Assembly (NCBI GenBank): GCA_017795105.1
Contig: CP051247.1
Span: 5,667,001-5,731,000 of the forward strand
Direction: 5' to 3'
DNA: 64,000 nt
DNA from: Planctomycetaceae bacterium
Lineage (GTDB): Bacteria > Planctomycetota > Planctomycetia > Planctomycetales > Planctomycetaceae
In this document: positions 25,448-34,800 of the stretch, piece by piece
Layout of the letters: each line of letters begins with the position of its first letter
Numbering within the stretch: position 1 is the stretch's first letter
The notes under the pieces: model-generated
Told to the model about the DNA's origin: nothing
Seen by the model: only the letters and a program-made list of their open reading frames with translations
Databases searched by the model: none
Position numbers and translations under genes: made by a program

Positions 25448-26572
25448 TCACCCTTCGAATGTGCCGGGTTTCAGGTACGGCTTGAGTGACTGCCAGCGCC
25501 ATTCGATTTCGGCGACCTCGTCCGGGGACAGGCTCAGGTCGCGAACGATCGGTTTGGCGGGGATGCTGTTGCCTGGTCCGTATTCGCGTGAGAGTGAATT
25601 GCGGAACACGCCCCGCAGTTTCAGCAGATGGAGACTGTAGCCCCGCAGATTCCCGGGATGGGTATGCTGCAGGTTGAACATGAATGTCAATTTGGCGTAC
25701 ATGTCCTTGAGCGCTTCGGGATCGGACCCACTGCGCATCAGTTTCCAGATTTTGGCGAGAACATCGGCATAAACGCTGCGTTCAGTGACAAGCCCTTCCG
25801 TTCCAATCCGAGATTCATACAGCCAGCCATAAGCGCCGCGTGCGCTGAAGACGCTGCGGATGGAAGGAGAAGCAAGGAGAGACCGAATGCGAGGGATAAC
25901 CGGACTCGACTCTTCTTTCACGTAACCGAAATTTGGGAACTCTTTCCCGAGTTCGATCAGCAACTCGGTTGAGGGCGTAGCCGCTCCCCGACGGCCATGC
26001 GTCTGAATCATCACGGGACGATCGGTGATGACCTCGGCGAGAGCTCGCCAGTATTGTCGCAGATCGTCCTGGGTCTTGCCGGTATCGGGCGGTCGTGAAA
26101 TGACCGCGGCGGGCCCCAGCTGTTTGACATGGCGGGCATAGACCAGCATGTCCTCGGTATCGTTGCCTTGCACTCCGAGACACAGGGCGGTTGTCTTCAT
26201 GTTACGAGACGTTTTGGCGAGCGTCTCCATGCCTTCCAGTTTCTCCTCGCGAGTCAGCAAGTCGATACTGTCGTTGGACTGCGGCCAAATCACGCCGGGA
26301 CTCTCGCACCAGTCGACAAAGCGTGCCGACCTGGCCAGGACGTCAAAGTCGACCGCACCGGAGTCGGTGTAGGGAGTCGAGAGAATCGGAAAGGGGCCGC
26401 GGAATCGAGGATAATCGGGACTTCGAAGTTTGACCGGAACCTGGGCGGCAGAAGTCTCTGGTGTTTTAGCCTGATTCTCGGTGGGGATAATTGTCCCCGC
26501 CGCCACGGTTGAAACGCCGATCGCGGCGCTCTTCAACAGGCTTCGTCTGCTTATCCGATCATCGTTGTGCAT
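25448..26572 (-). CDS. Tat-exported dihydrodipicolinate synthase/N-acetylneuraminate lyase family protein
   Basis: The protein has 374 residues. A twin-arginine signal (RISRRSLLKSAAIGVSTVAAG) precedes a TIM-barrel of the DapA/NanA superfamily: FPILSTPYTDSGAVDFDVLA, then GVIWPQSNDSIDLLTREEK and the Schiff-base lysine candidate Lys219 in FGYVKEESSP. Most family members are cytoplasmic aldolases for keto acids or sugar acids; export by Tat is unusual. Its stop is six bases before the first sulfatase start, so an outer role in breaking down a sialic-acid-like or keto-sugar unit of a sulfated glycan is a reasonable inference. Confidence 0.85.
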   Translation of the reverse strand: MHNDDRISRRSLLKSAAIGVSTVAAGTIIPTENQAKTPETSAAQVPVKLRSPDYPRFRGPFPILSTPYTDSGAVDFDVLARSARFVDWCESPGVIWPQSNDSIDLLTREEKLEGMETLAKTSRNMKTTALCLGVQGNDTEDMLVYARHVKQLGPAAVISRPPDTGKTQDDLRQYWRALAEVITDRPVMIQTHGRRGAATPSTELLIELGKEFPNFGYVKEESSPVIPRIRSLLASPSIRSVFSARGAYGWLYESRIGTEGLVTERSVYADVLAKIWKLMRSGSDPEALKDMYAKLTFMFNLQHTHPGNLRGYSLHLLKLRGVFRNSLSREYGPGNSIPAKPIVRDLSLSPDEVAEIEWRWQSLKPYLKPGTFEG

Positions 26573-26804
26573 GGGCGGCTCATCCGTTCTTCGTCGTGGT
26601 CTAACGATTCGATGCAGTTCTTAGGGGCTCACCGACTGGTCGTGCTGGAGCGCGGCGGCTCGTTAAGAACGGGGCTGCAGCGATGATGTACGATCGCGGC
26701 CGCCCGCTCAAACAGCTTCCCGGGGCTTTCTGTGTCCTGAAGATCAACCAGCCTACGCCCCCAGTTTCGGATCGTCCAGTGCACGCGGGCAGTCAGAAGC
26801 CGAC

Positions 26805-28022
26805 TCAACCTCCGGCGATTGGCGTCTGCTGAATGATGGGCAGGCTGATAAAGAACTTGATGACCATGGCGTTGAGCAGATCGACAAAGAACGCCCCGAC
26901 AAGGGGAATTACCAGAAAGGCCTTGAACGAGGGACCGTATTTCCGGGTGACCGCGCTCATATTGGCGATTGCGACCGGGGTGGCACCCATTCCCAGTCCG
27001 CAGAATCCGCCGACGATCACAGCCGCTTCGTAGTCCCTGCCCATGATGCGGAAGATCACGAGCACGGAGAACAACGTGATGACGACAATCTGAATCATCA
27101 GCACGACGGTGATCAGGCCGAACGACCGGGCGAGAGACGAAAGATCCATGCTCATCAGGCTCATCGCCAGAAAGAGCTGCAGTGCGATTTCTCCGACCTT
27201 ATCGAAGGTGTTTCCTGGCAGCGGTTTCCCAGAGCGGTCCGCGACGTTGGTGATGACAATCGCCACGAGCATGGCCGTCAGAAATCCAGGCAGCTTGATG
27301 TCGTTTGCGAACAGCCAGCGGTTTATGACTTCTCCCAGAGACAGACAGACCGCAATCACGAGCATGATTCGCAGCGCCATTGCAAGCGAATAGGACTCCT
27401 TGTTCTCTGAATCGATTGGCGTCATGGCCGCATCTTGAGAGGACGCCGGCGCGAGGTCGTTCCGTTTGATCAACCATTCGGCTATCGGACCGCCCACGAT
27501 TCCGCCGGCGATCAGTCCGAAGGTCGCGAACGCGATCCCTGCCACTTCAGCATGAGGTAACCCCGCAGCCGTGGCCTCCTTCCCCCATGCGATCGCAGTC
27601 CCGTGACCGCCGGCAAGCGAAACGCTACCGGCAAAAAGACCGTACCCGGGATGAGCACCAAAAGCCTGGGCCAGAAGAACACCGGTGACATCCTGAAGAA
27701 CGAGGAAGACGGCCGCACAGGCGACGAGAACCCCTAATGCTTTTCCTCCGGCCAGAAGACGCGAGAACTTGGCCGAGACTCCGATCGTCGTAAAGAACAC
27801 CATCAGAAGTGTGTCGCGAATCGTGAGGTCGAACGTAATCTGCGGACCGCCCACCGCACCGATTGCCGCAACCAGAAGGCTGCACAGAAGCCCCCCGGTC
27901 ACTGCGATCGGGATGCTGTACCTGCTGAGAAAAGGAACGAAACCGGTGATCCGGTTTCCAACCCAAAGCACTGCGATGGCGACGATCACAATATCGGCGC
28001 CGGAAACCTGAATACTGTCCAT
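26805..28022 (-). CDS. gltS: Sodium/glutamate symporter
   Basis: The protein has 405 residues, with about ten to twelve hydrophobic spans. GltS signatures: GNRITGFVPFLSRYSIPIAV, FFTTIGVSAKF, GSVSLAGGHGTAIAWG in the first reentrant part and GGFCGLGMGATPVAIANMSA in the second, the inverted-repeat pair of the family. It would import glutamate with sodium across the inner membrane. Glutamate is both an osmolyte and the amino donor for EctB, so it may support the same salt response, though it is far from the ect genes. It follows the amidohydrolase by 47 bp. Confidence 0.9.
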   Translation of the reverse strand: MDSIQVSGADIVIVAIAVLWVGNRITGFVPFLSRYSIPIAVTGGLLCSLLVAAIGAVGGPQITFDLTIRDTLLMVFFTTIGVSAKFSRLLAGGKALGVLVACAAVFLVLQDVTGVLLAQAFGAHPGYGLFAGSVSLAGGHGTAIAWGKEATAAGLPHAEVAGIAFATFGLIAGGIVGGPIAEWLIKRNDLAPASSQDAAMTPIDSENKESYSLAMALRIMLVIAVCLSLGEVINRWLFANDIKLPGFLTAMLVAIVITNVADRSGKPLPGNTFDKVGEIALQLFLAMSLMSMDLSSLARSFGLITVVLMIQIVVITLFSVLVIFRIMGRDYEAAVIVGGFCGLGMGATPVAIANMSAVTRKYGPSFKAFLVIPLVGAFFVDLLNAMVIKFFISLPIIQQTPIAGG

Positions 28023-28069
28023 CGTTTGGTGTCATTCCTGAGCTGAGCTGCGACCGCGTTTCACCTGGT

Positions 28070-29185
28070 TCAGCGTTTAATGTTCTCTGCTTCCCACGCC
28101 CGCACACGTCGCCGCGCCTCATCGAAAATCCGCTCGTAGTTTCCCTTCAGCAGTTGCTGTTTTGCCTCGGGAGTCAACTTTGCCAGCAGAGGTTCGTAGA
28201 TCCTGTAGGTTGTCAGATACTGCTCCTGTGTTTTCGGAGCAACACTGTCGGTTCCAAACAGGAAGCGGTCGGGATAGCGGTTGATGAGATCGGTGGCCAC
28301 CTCGATCGTCTCAGGGCTTTCGACCAGATACTTTGCGGTCTCGTCCCACGAGATGTCGAAATGGACGTTCTTCGTCCTGGGATCGGCCAGTGCTCGCTCC
28401 AGCATCCCGATCTGGTCTTCCACCGGACGGACGACACGCCCGAGCCCGATATGAGCCCAGACAATGACGGTGTCGCGATGACGGTCGGCCAACTCTCTCA
28501 GCTTCTTGACGATGTAGGGATCCTGGTTCGGGCGAGGGAACGGCGTATTGACATCGCAGTGGAGCACGACCGGCATCCCGACCTCGGCTGCAAAATCGAG
28601 AATACGGTCCAATGCCCGGTTTCCGAGCGTCGCGACTTCACCAGAGACCTTCGAAGAGACAAACTCTTTGTGGATCGAGAACTCGCCGATTCCGGAGAAG
28701 ACTCCCGGATAGGTGATCAGCACGCGACGAATGTGATCGGCTGCGTACATATCCGTGGGGTTAAACCCGGTGATCATCGGATCGAAACGCAGGCGTTCTT
28801 CTGGCGTCAGCTGCAGATACTGATGCGCGATGATCGCATCGGTGAACGAGTAGTAGTAAAGCGGCGCGTCAGTCTGCGTGTAGTAGGTCGGAGCGAAATC
28901 TCCGGTGTTGGCGTACATCCACTTCTGCTGCAATGGGATGCCGCTGAGCATGCTGCGGCCCACCTTGTCGTCCATGATCTCCAGGAAGCGGCGGATGTCC
29001 GTCCCTTCCTGGACGTAATTGGTGAGATGAAAGTGCGAGTCGTGGAAGAGGTAGCCGTCGTCGCTGACCGGAACTTCCTCAGCGAGTATTGATGTGGGCC
29101 GAACCCCTCCGCCCAAGAGAGACGCAGCGCACAACCCGAGAAGTGACATCACGAGCCGAAGTTGCGAGGGCGTGAACCTTGCCAT
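28070..29185 (-). CDS. Exported amidohydrolase-2 family metal-dependent hydrolase
   Basis: The protein has 371 residues with a hydrophobic signal (LVMSLLGLCAASLLGGG). The TIM-barrel hydrolase landmarks are HDSHFHLTNY (HxH metal site, strand 1), VVLHCDVNTPFPRPN, VIVWAHIGLG and RFLFGTDSVAPKTQEQYLTT with the final Asp. Family members hydrolyse or decarboxylate small acids or lactones; the substrate here is unknown. It is probably the first gene of a two-gene unit with gltS. Confidence 0.85.
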   Translation of the reverse strand: MARFTPSQLRLVMSLLGLCAASLLGGGVRPTSILAEEVPVSDDGYLFHDSHFHLTNYVQEGTDIRRFLEIMDDKVGRSMLSGIPLQQKWMYANTGDFAPTYYTQTDAPLYYYSFTDAIIAHQYLQLTPEERLRFDPMITGFNPTDMYAADHIRRVLITYPGVFSGIGEFSIHKEFVSSKVSGEVATLGNRALDRILDFAAEVGMPVVLHCDVNTPFPRPNQDPYIVKKLRELADRHRDTVIVWAHIGLGRVVRPVEDQIGMLERALADPRTKNVHFDISWDETAKYLVESPETIEVATDLINRYPDRFLFGTDSVAPKTQEQYLTTYRIYEPLLAKLTPEAKQQLLKGNYERIFDEARRRVRAWEAENIKR

Positions 29186-29740
29186 GAGTGTGAGTTCCCC
29201 AGGATCGAAAGTCGTTGATGTGCGCAGGCCGGAGTAGCAGTCGAGTGAACTCTAGGAGTGAACGCGTCTTCGTGATAACAATAGCGGGTTCGGACCACGA
29301 ACCGTGATGTTAATTATGAACTTGAAGCAAACTTCGGTGTAGAACCCCAAGCTTTGGGGAATAACGAAGCATTGTCTCCGGATCCCGAATCTTCGCTCGC
29401 TCATTTCGAACAAGCTACAGCGATCCCTACGACGATTTCAAGCGGGGAAGCAGATACGGTGCTCAATACCGACGCGGACGCATCGATAGAGTTCAGAGCC
29501 CGATCTGGAAAGATGGTCCGTCCTCGACTGTCGGGCGACAGCGAATGTCGAAGTTAGGCAGGTCGACAGCCGGCCGAGTTGATAACAACTCGGGTGGACC
29601 TGTGCGATCAGGGGAGCATATAGAAAGTGCGAGCGGCTGTGATGCCTCCCCTTCAGTTGAGATCCAAGTTGACTCAACTGAAGTTTTCAGGAGCCCCGGG
29701 AGGACGGAGACGAATTGATGCCGAGTTGTTCGAAAGGCTC
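29186..29740. other. Intergenic region without a recognised gene
   Basis: This 555-bp stretch lies between the amidohydrolase start and the lipoprotein stop. Short frames of 60-80 codons are present but none has a ribosome site or family feature. The only clear structure is the hairpin at 29651-29687. The amidohydrolase promoter must lie near 29190-29300. Confidence 0.6.
29651..29687. terminator. Perfect hairpin followed by TTTT, bidirectional terminator
   Basis: CTTCAGTTGAG and CTCAACTGAAG form a perfect 11-bp stem with an 11-base loop, followed on the plus strand by TTTTC. A competing stem AGTTGA-C-TCAACT can form inside. It lies 54 bp after the stop of the minus-strand lipoprotein gene, so it probably ends that transcript, although the T-run points the other way. 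Confidence 0.65.
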
Positions 29741-30256
29741 TTAATATTCCTGGAAGAACGAACGTGGTGGCTTGAAGTTGGAATCAAGCTCGAAGTCAAA
29801 GGTCGATTCCGGCCCCTTGACGCTGGCAGCCTGGACAATGGAATGCGGCTTGAACAGGTTGTAAGCCGGGGGAATCTGTTCTTCCATCGCAACCTGGCCT
29901 CGTTGGGCATCGGGGGGGAGCGGCGAGCCGTCCGGCTGAGTGATCTTGGAGAACGTGACACCGTACTCTCCCGGCGGGCAGCCGGGGTTCGAATGATAGT
30001 CGGACAACGTAAACCGGCCGGAGTCGTCGGTCAGACCGAACCCTCCGTTCCCTGCGGTTTGCCCGGTGGGATGAAACTCAACCATCGCCCCGGCGAGTGG
30101 TTTGCCATCCATCATTACGGTTCCCGAAACGGGAATCATCTGGATGCCGGGGCCAGCCTCCGAACTTCCGCATCCGGAAAGCGAGAGAAGCGTGACCGCA
30201 GCAAGCAACGCCAATGTGTAAGTCGTTGTCCTCGTTGTACGAAAGCAGACGCTCAT
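29741..30256 (-). CDS. Transthyretin/carboxypeptidase-regulatory-like lipoprotein
   Basis: The protein has 171 residues. A lipoprotein signal with a lipobox (LALLAAVTLLSLSGCGSS) is followed by a single Ig-like beta domain: VSGTVMMDGKPLAGAMVEFH, then GFGLTDDSGRFTLSDY and PGEYGVTFSKI. This small-lipoprotein type usually follows DUF1559 genes in planctomycetes, as here (106 bp gap). Its role is unknown; it may be a cell-surface or pilus-associated partner. The ATG at 30256 has a better spaced GGTGG than the ATG at 30262. Confidence 0.8.
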   Translation of the reverse strand: MSVCFRTTRTTTYTLALLAAVTLLSLSGCGSSEAGPGIQMIPVSGTVMMDGKPLAGAMVEFHPTGQTAGNGGFGLTDDSGRFTLSDYHSNPGCPPGEYGVTFSKITQPDGSPLPPDAQRGQVAMEEQIPPAYNLFKPHSIVQAASVKGPESTFDFELDSNFKPPRSFFQEY

Positions 30257-30362
30257 GTCCATCCACCAGAGGCAAGGGAAGCAGGGTTGAGAGGAACGAT
30301 TCCGTCGCTCACGAATGGTGGCATCCATGAGCGATGGAACCTCTGAAGAAACCGGTCCGAAC

Positions 30363-31394
30363 TCAGAGCTCTCCGAGTGGTTGTCCATCCTGAATTCGGG
30401 AGAGTCGAGTGCGGGTCGTGGAGTCGATGTTCTCGCTGATGAAGCGAACAGCACCATCGGCCAGAACGACCATGCATCCGCCGGGATGAGAACTTCCGGG
30501 CATGCTGTACGTTCCCAGGACTCCAGGCTGCTCAGTCATTGGAGGCGTCCAGGAACAGCACAGCCAGTAGTTGATACCGCGGCTGTGAGCCAGATTGACA
30601 CCATTGCCCGCATAGACACTGCATCCCCAGTAGTTCCCGGTTCCGTCCCGGACGCGACGCGTCGTTTCACAAACCATCACCGTGTTGCTCGTGCCATCCT
30701 TGATCATCGAGATCTCGGAATTGGAGTTCTCGCCGAAGAGAGCTCTCGTGGTCGTTCCTTCGTCACGCCACAAGGCCCAGGGGCCCGTACCACTGCTGAC
30801 GCTGAACCCGTAGTTCGTCATCGCACTGCCTGAGACACCGCAGCCATAGTAGGACGTTGCAGAGTTGTAAGTTTCTGCGTTGGCATCACTCGGACACTGG
30901 AAGACATCGATCGTCTTCTTGGTCAGCTCTGCGTTGGCGGCAATCGCCGCTGCCGATCCCATCACGGTCCCCGCGCTGGTGGAAGACCATCCACTGAACA
31001 GGCTGTCTCGCTGAGCGGCGGTGAAATCGAATTGATCGTAAAGGGCAGACTGTTCCAGATACGGCAGCAACATTGTCCAGCCCGACTGATTCAGGATCTG
31101 ATCGCCAGACTGCTTCCAGACCATGGCGTTGTTGGCACTTGAGTAGGGAAACTTGGAGTGCGTGTCGTGGTAGTTGTGCAGAGCCAGGCCAATCTGCTTC
31201 ATGTTGTTCTTGCAGGAAGAACGGCGAGCCGCTTCGCGAGCCTGTTGCACAGCAGGAAGCAGCAAAGCGACAAGTATCGCGATGATAGCGATCACCACCA
31301 GAAGCTCAATCAGGGTGAAGGCTCTGATGCGTCTCTGGACGATCCTGGGTTTAAGCTGGGGACGAAAAGAGCTGACTTCGGATGAACAGTTCAT
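30363..31394 (-). CDS. DUF1559 protein with type IV pilin-like N-terminus
   Basis: The protein has 343 residues. A short positively charged leader precedes the prepilin cleavage and helix AFTLIELLVVIAIIAILVAL, then the DUF1559 start RSSCKNNMKQIGLALHNYHD and the family end GGCMVVLADGAVRFISENID. It is probably processed by a prepilin peptidase and displayed on a pseudopilus or on the surface. DUF1559 families are strongly expanded in planctomycetes and their function is unknown. It is followed by a small lipoprotein. Confidence 0.9.
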   Translation of the reverse strand: MNCSSEVSSFRPQLKPRIVQRRIRAFTLIELLVVIAIIAILVALLLPAVQQAREAARRSSCKNNMKQIGLALHNYHDTHSKFPYSSANNAMVWKQSGDQILNQSGWTMLLPYLEQSALYDQFDFTAAQRDSLFSGWSSTSAGTVMGSAAAIAANAELTKKTIDVFQCPSDANAETYNSATSYYGCGVSGSAMTNYGFSVSSGTGPWALWRDEGTTTRALFGENSNSEISMIKDGTSNTVMVCETTRRVRDGTGNYWGCSVYAGNGVNLAHSRGINYWLCCSWTPPMTEQPGVLGTYSMPGSSHPGGCMVVLADGAVRFISENIDSTTRTRLSRIQDGQPLGEL

Positions 31395-31879
31395 GATTTT
31401 GTCCTGTTGTTCCAGTGGAAAGGTATAGCGTGAGGACTTCGATCGCGAAGGGGCGTCGGGCAGACGTCAACACGGGGAACACAGCTTCTTCTGTCGAATT
31501 GCTCTGTTGCAAAGAACGTGCCGCTAAGAGTATTGCGGAATGCAGGCTCAACGACCCATTTTCCGAATTCCGCAATTCAACCGACTTTTAACGCTGCATT
31601 TTAAGCACAATCTGAAAACGATGATTTTGCGTCTCTTGAACTTTTGATGGTTGTCTCGACGGAGGTCGCCCTCGGAAGTGCTCAAACTCGAAGAAGAATG
31701 CCAGTTTATTTCGCACACGATTCAGCGGGAGCAAAGCGTAAAGAAATGCATCGCGGAATTCCGGATGTTGCAAAGTTGGAAACGATACCGCTCCGCTGGA
31801 TTGATCGCTTCTGACGGAGCGTGTCATACTGTTTCCGGCGCTCGCCTTTCAGACTGTTTCTCGAATAGGACCCGAGCTT
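31395..31879. promoter_or_regulatory. Divergent 485-bp region with a 10-bp inverted repeat
   Basis: This separates the DUF1559 gene (minus) from the 1810-residue protein (plus). ATTGCGGAAT (31532-31541) and ATTCCGCAAT (31567-31576) are perfect inverted copies 25 bases apart, about 140 bp before the DUF1559 start. A more AT-rich stretch follows to about 31640. No gene is seen. Confidence 0.35.
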
Positions 31880-34800
31880 GTGCGTGTATTTCGGCTGCTT
31901 CTGATTCTGGCGGTTTGCGGCGTTCCTCTGGAGTTGTGTCATGCTGAAGACGCAAGAACCTTCGCGGTAGGAATTGCCAAAGTTAATATCACTCCGGAAT
32001 ATCCGGTTCCCCTGAGTGGCTATGCGGCTCGCGGATCAAAGCTGTTCGATCGCGTCGAGCAGCGACTCTGGGCCCGGGGAATTGCGGTCATTGATCCGCA
32101 GGGGCGGCCCCGGGTTCTGCTGACCGTGGATACCTGCGGCGTTCCGGCGACTGTCACGAAACAGGTTCTTGAGAATCTTCAATCCGAACAGGAAACGACC
32201 TCTTCTGATCTGGTCATCTGTTCGACGCACACCCACTCGGCTCCGATGCTTACCGGAGTCTTGCCGAATCTCTTTACCAAAGATTTGACATCCGACGAGC
32301 AGGCAGTGATCGCCCGCTACACGCAGGATCTGGTGACTTCCCTGACACAGGTTGCTGAACTGGCCATAGCCGATGCGAAGCCGGCTTTCCTGGAGTGGGG
32401 AATCAGCACCGCAAGCTTCGCGAAGAATCGCAGACAGGAGGCGGGACCTGTCGACCACGATGTTCCCATCCTCGTGGTCAGGAGTCTGGACGGCGAGCCT
32501 CGGGCAATTGTCGCCAACTATGCCTGTCACTGCACGTCGCTTTCACCGGTCCCGTTTATGTCGGGGGACTGGGCTGGCTGTGCCGTCGAAGGAATTGAAG
32601 CGGAGTATCCAGGCTGCATGGCAATGGTCGCCATCGGTTGTGGCGCTGACCAGAATCCCAAAGTCCGCGGAGACGACCAGGGAGCCGCCCGGGTGAACGG
32701 CTTGGGAATTGTCGACGCGGTTCGTCGGCGGCTGGACACTAAGCTGACGACCATCAGCGGCGATCTGGTCACGCTCGGCGATGAGATCACGCTGCCCCTG
32801 GCAACGCTGTCAACCGAGGACGAATGGAAAGCCCGGGCACAGCAACCGGGGATCACCGGATATCACGCACAGAAGAATTTGAAACGTCTCGAGCAGGGCC
32901 AATCGTTGCCCGACGAGATCGAGTACCCCGTGAAAACCTGGATCTTTGGCGATGATCTGGCGATGGTATTCCTCGGGGGCGAAGTGGTTGTCGACTATTC
33001 GCTGACAATCAAGAAGACATTCGGAGAGAAGGTGTGGGTTTCGGCCTACGCGAACGATGTTCCCTGCTACATTCCGTCGGAGCGAGTGTTGGAAGAAGGG
33101 GGATATGAAGGACGGAACGCGATGGTCTGGTACGATCTTCCCGGCCCGTTCGCTGCGGGGCTGGAAGAGAAGATTCTGACCGCGGTCGCCTCACAGATCC
33201 CCGCCACCTATCGACCTTGTGACGATGTGAGCCAGACGGGGGGCAAGCGTCCCCTTAGTCCGGAAGAATCGATCTCCCGGATGAACGTGGCCGACGAACT
33301 GCAAGTCGACGTCGTGGCTGCAGAGCCGCTGGTTGTTGATCCTGTTGCCGTGGAGTTTGGGCCGGACGGAAAACTCTGGGTGGTCGAAATGCGCGACTAC
33401 CCGCAGGGGATTGATGGGAATCTGAAGCCGGGGGGCGTCGTCAAATATCTCGAGGACCTCGATCAGGATGGAGTCCACGATCAGGCGACCATTTTTCTGG
33501 AGGATCTCGCATTTCCGACCGGAGTGATGGTCTGGAAGGAAGGCGTCCTCGTCTGCACGGCTCCCGATGTCCTTTACGCGGAAGATACGGATGGCGACGG
33601 GAAGGCGGACATCAGGCGAAAGGTGCTGACCGGCTTTGCGACACACAATTATCAGGCACGGGTCAACAGCCTGGTCCCCGGTCTCGATGATTGGGTTTAC
33701 GCTTCCGGCGGCCTGTTCGGTGGGGTGATTGAGTCATTCAACGGGCAGACGGTCAACGTCACCAATCGCGATTTTCGGTTTCGGCCCGATACCGGAGAAT
33801 TGGAACCAGTCAGTGGTCGAACTCAGCAGGGACGAGTCCGTGATGATTCAGGGGCCTGGTTCGGTTGCCGTAATGGAAGCCTCTGTCTGCACTATCCGGT
33901 GGAAGAATCGTACTATCGCAAGAATCCGTACGTTGTCTCTCCGCCGGCGGAAGTCGCCGTGCCGCGAGGTCCTGATGGCAGTCAGCTGTATCCGGTGGGG
34001 GAACTGGTTCAGTTTCACCTGAGTGGTCAGCGCGGCCGACCGACTTCGGCCTGTGGGTTGGGGCTCTACCGCGACGTCACTCTCGGCGAGTCTTTCTATG
34101 GCAACGCGTTTGTCTGTGAGCCGGTCAATCAACTTGTGCACCGCCGGATGCTTCGGCCCGAAGGCGTGACGTTTGCCGGCTATCGCGCGGAAGAAGAGCA
34201 GGATCGGGAGTTCTTATCTTCGACCGATAACTGGTTTCGTCCTGTTCAGATGCGGACGGCTCCCGATGGTTCGTTGCTCGTTGTGGATATGTACCGTTAT
34301 TTGATCGAACATCCCAAGTTTCTCTCGCCAGAATCGGTGGAGAAGTTGAATGTGCGAGCGGGCGAGACACGCGGGCGGATCTACCGGGTCACACGAAAAG
34401 GGCAGCAACTCAAACCGATTCCCGATTTGAGAAAGCTCGAAACACCGGAACTGGCTCGGCTGATGGAGAGTCCAAACGGAACCTTGCGTGACATGGTTCA
34501 ACAGGAGTTGTGCTTTCGAAACGCCCAGAATGCGTCCTCTGTATTGAGCAAGGTTGCTGCTCAAGCCGATTTTCCCGCTTCCCGGCTCCAGGCACTGTGG
34601 ACATTGAATGCGTTGCAGACGCTCGATGCAGAGCAATTGCTGCCACGGATCAGCGACGATGATCCGGCAGTGCGTCGGACGGCAATCCAGCTCGCCGAAC
34701 CCTTCCTGAATCAATCGTCGAAACTGGCTGAGGCTGTGTTGGCCCAGACCGAATCTGAGCAGGACGAGACCGTTCTTCTGCAACTGGCCTATTCGCTGGG

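Noticed and set aside
29354..29557. Possible 67-aa gene upstream of the hairpin at 29651
   Set aside because: No ribosome site and no pattern beyond an open frame; a non-coding RNA is not excluded but unsupported.
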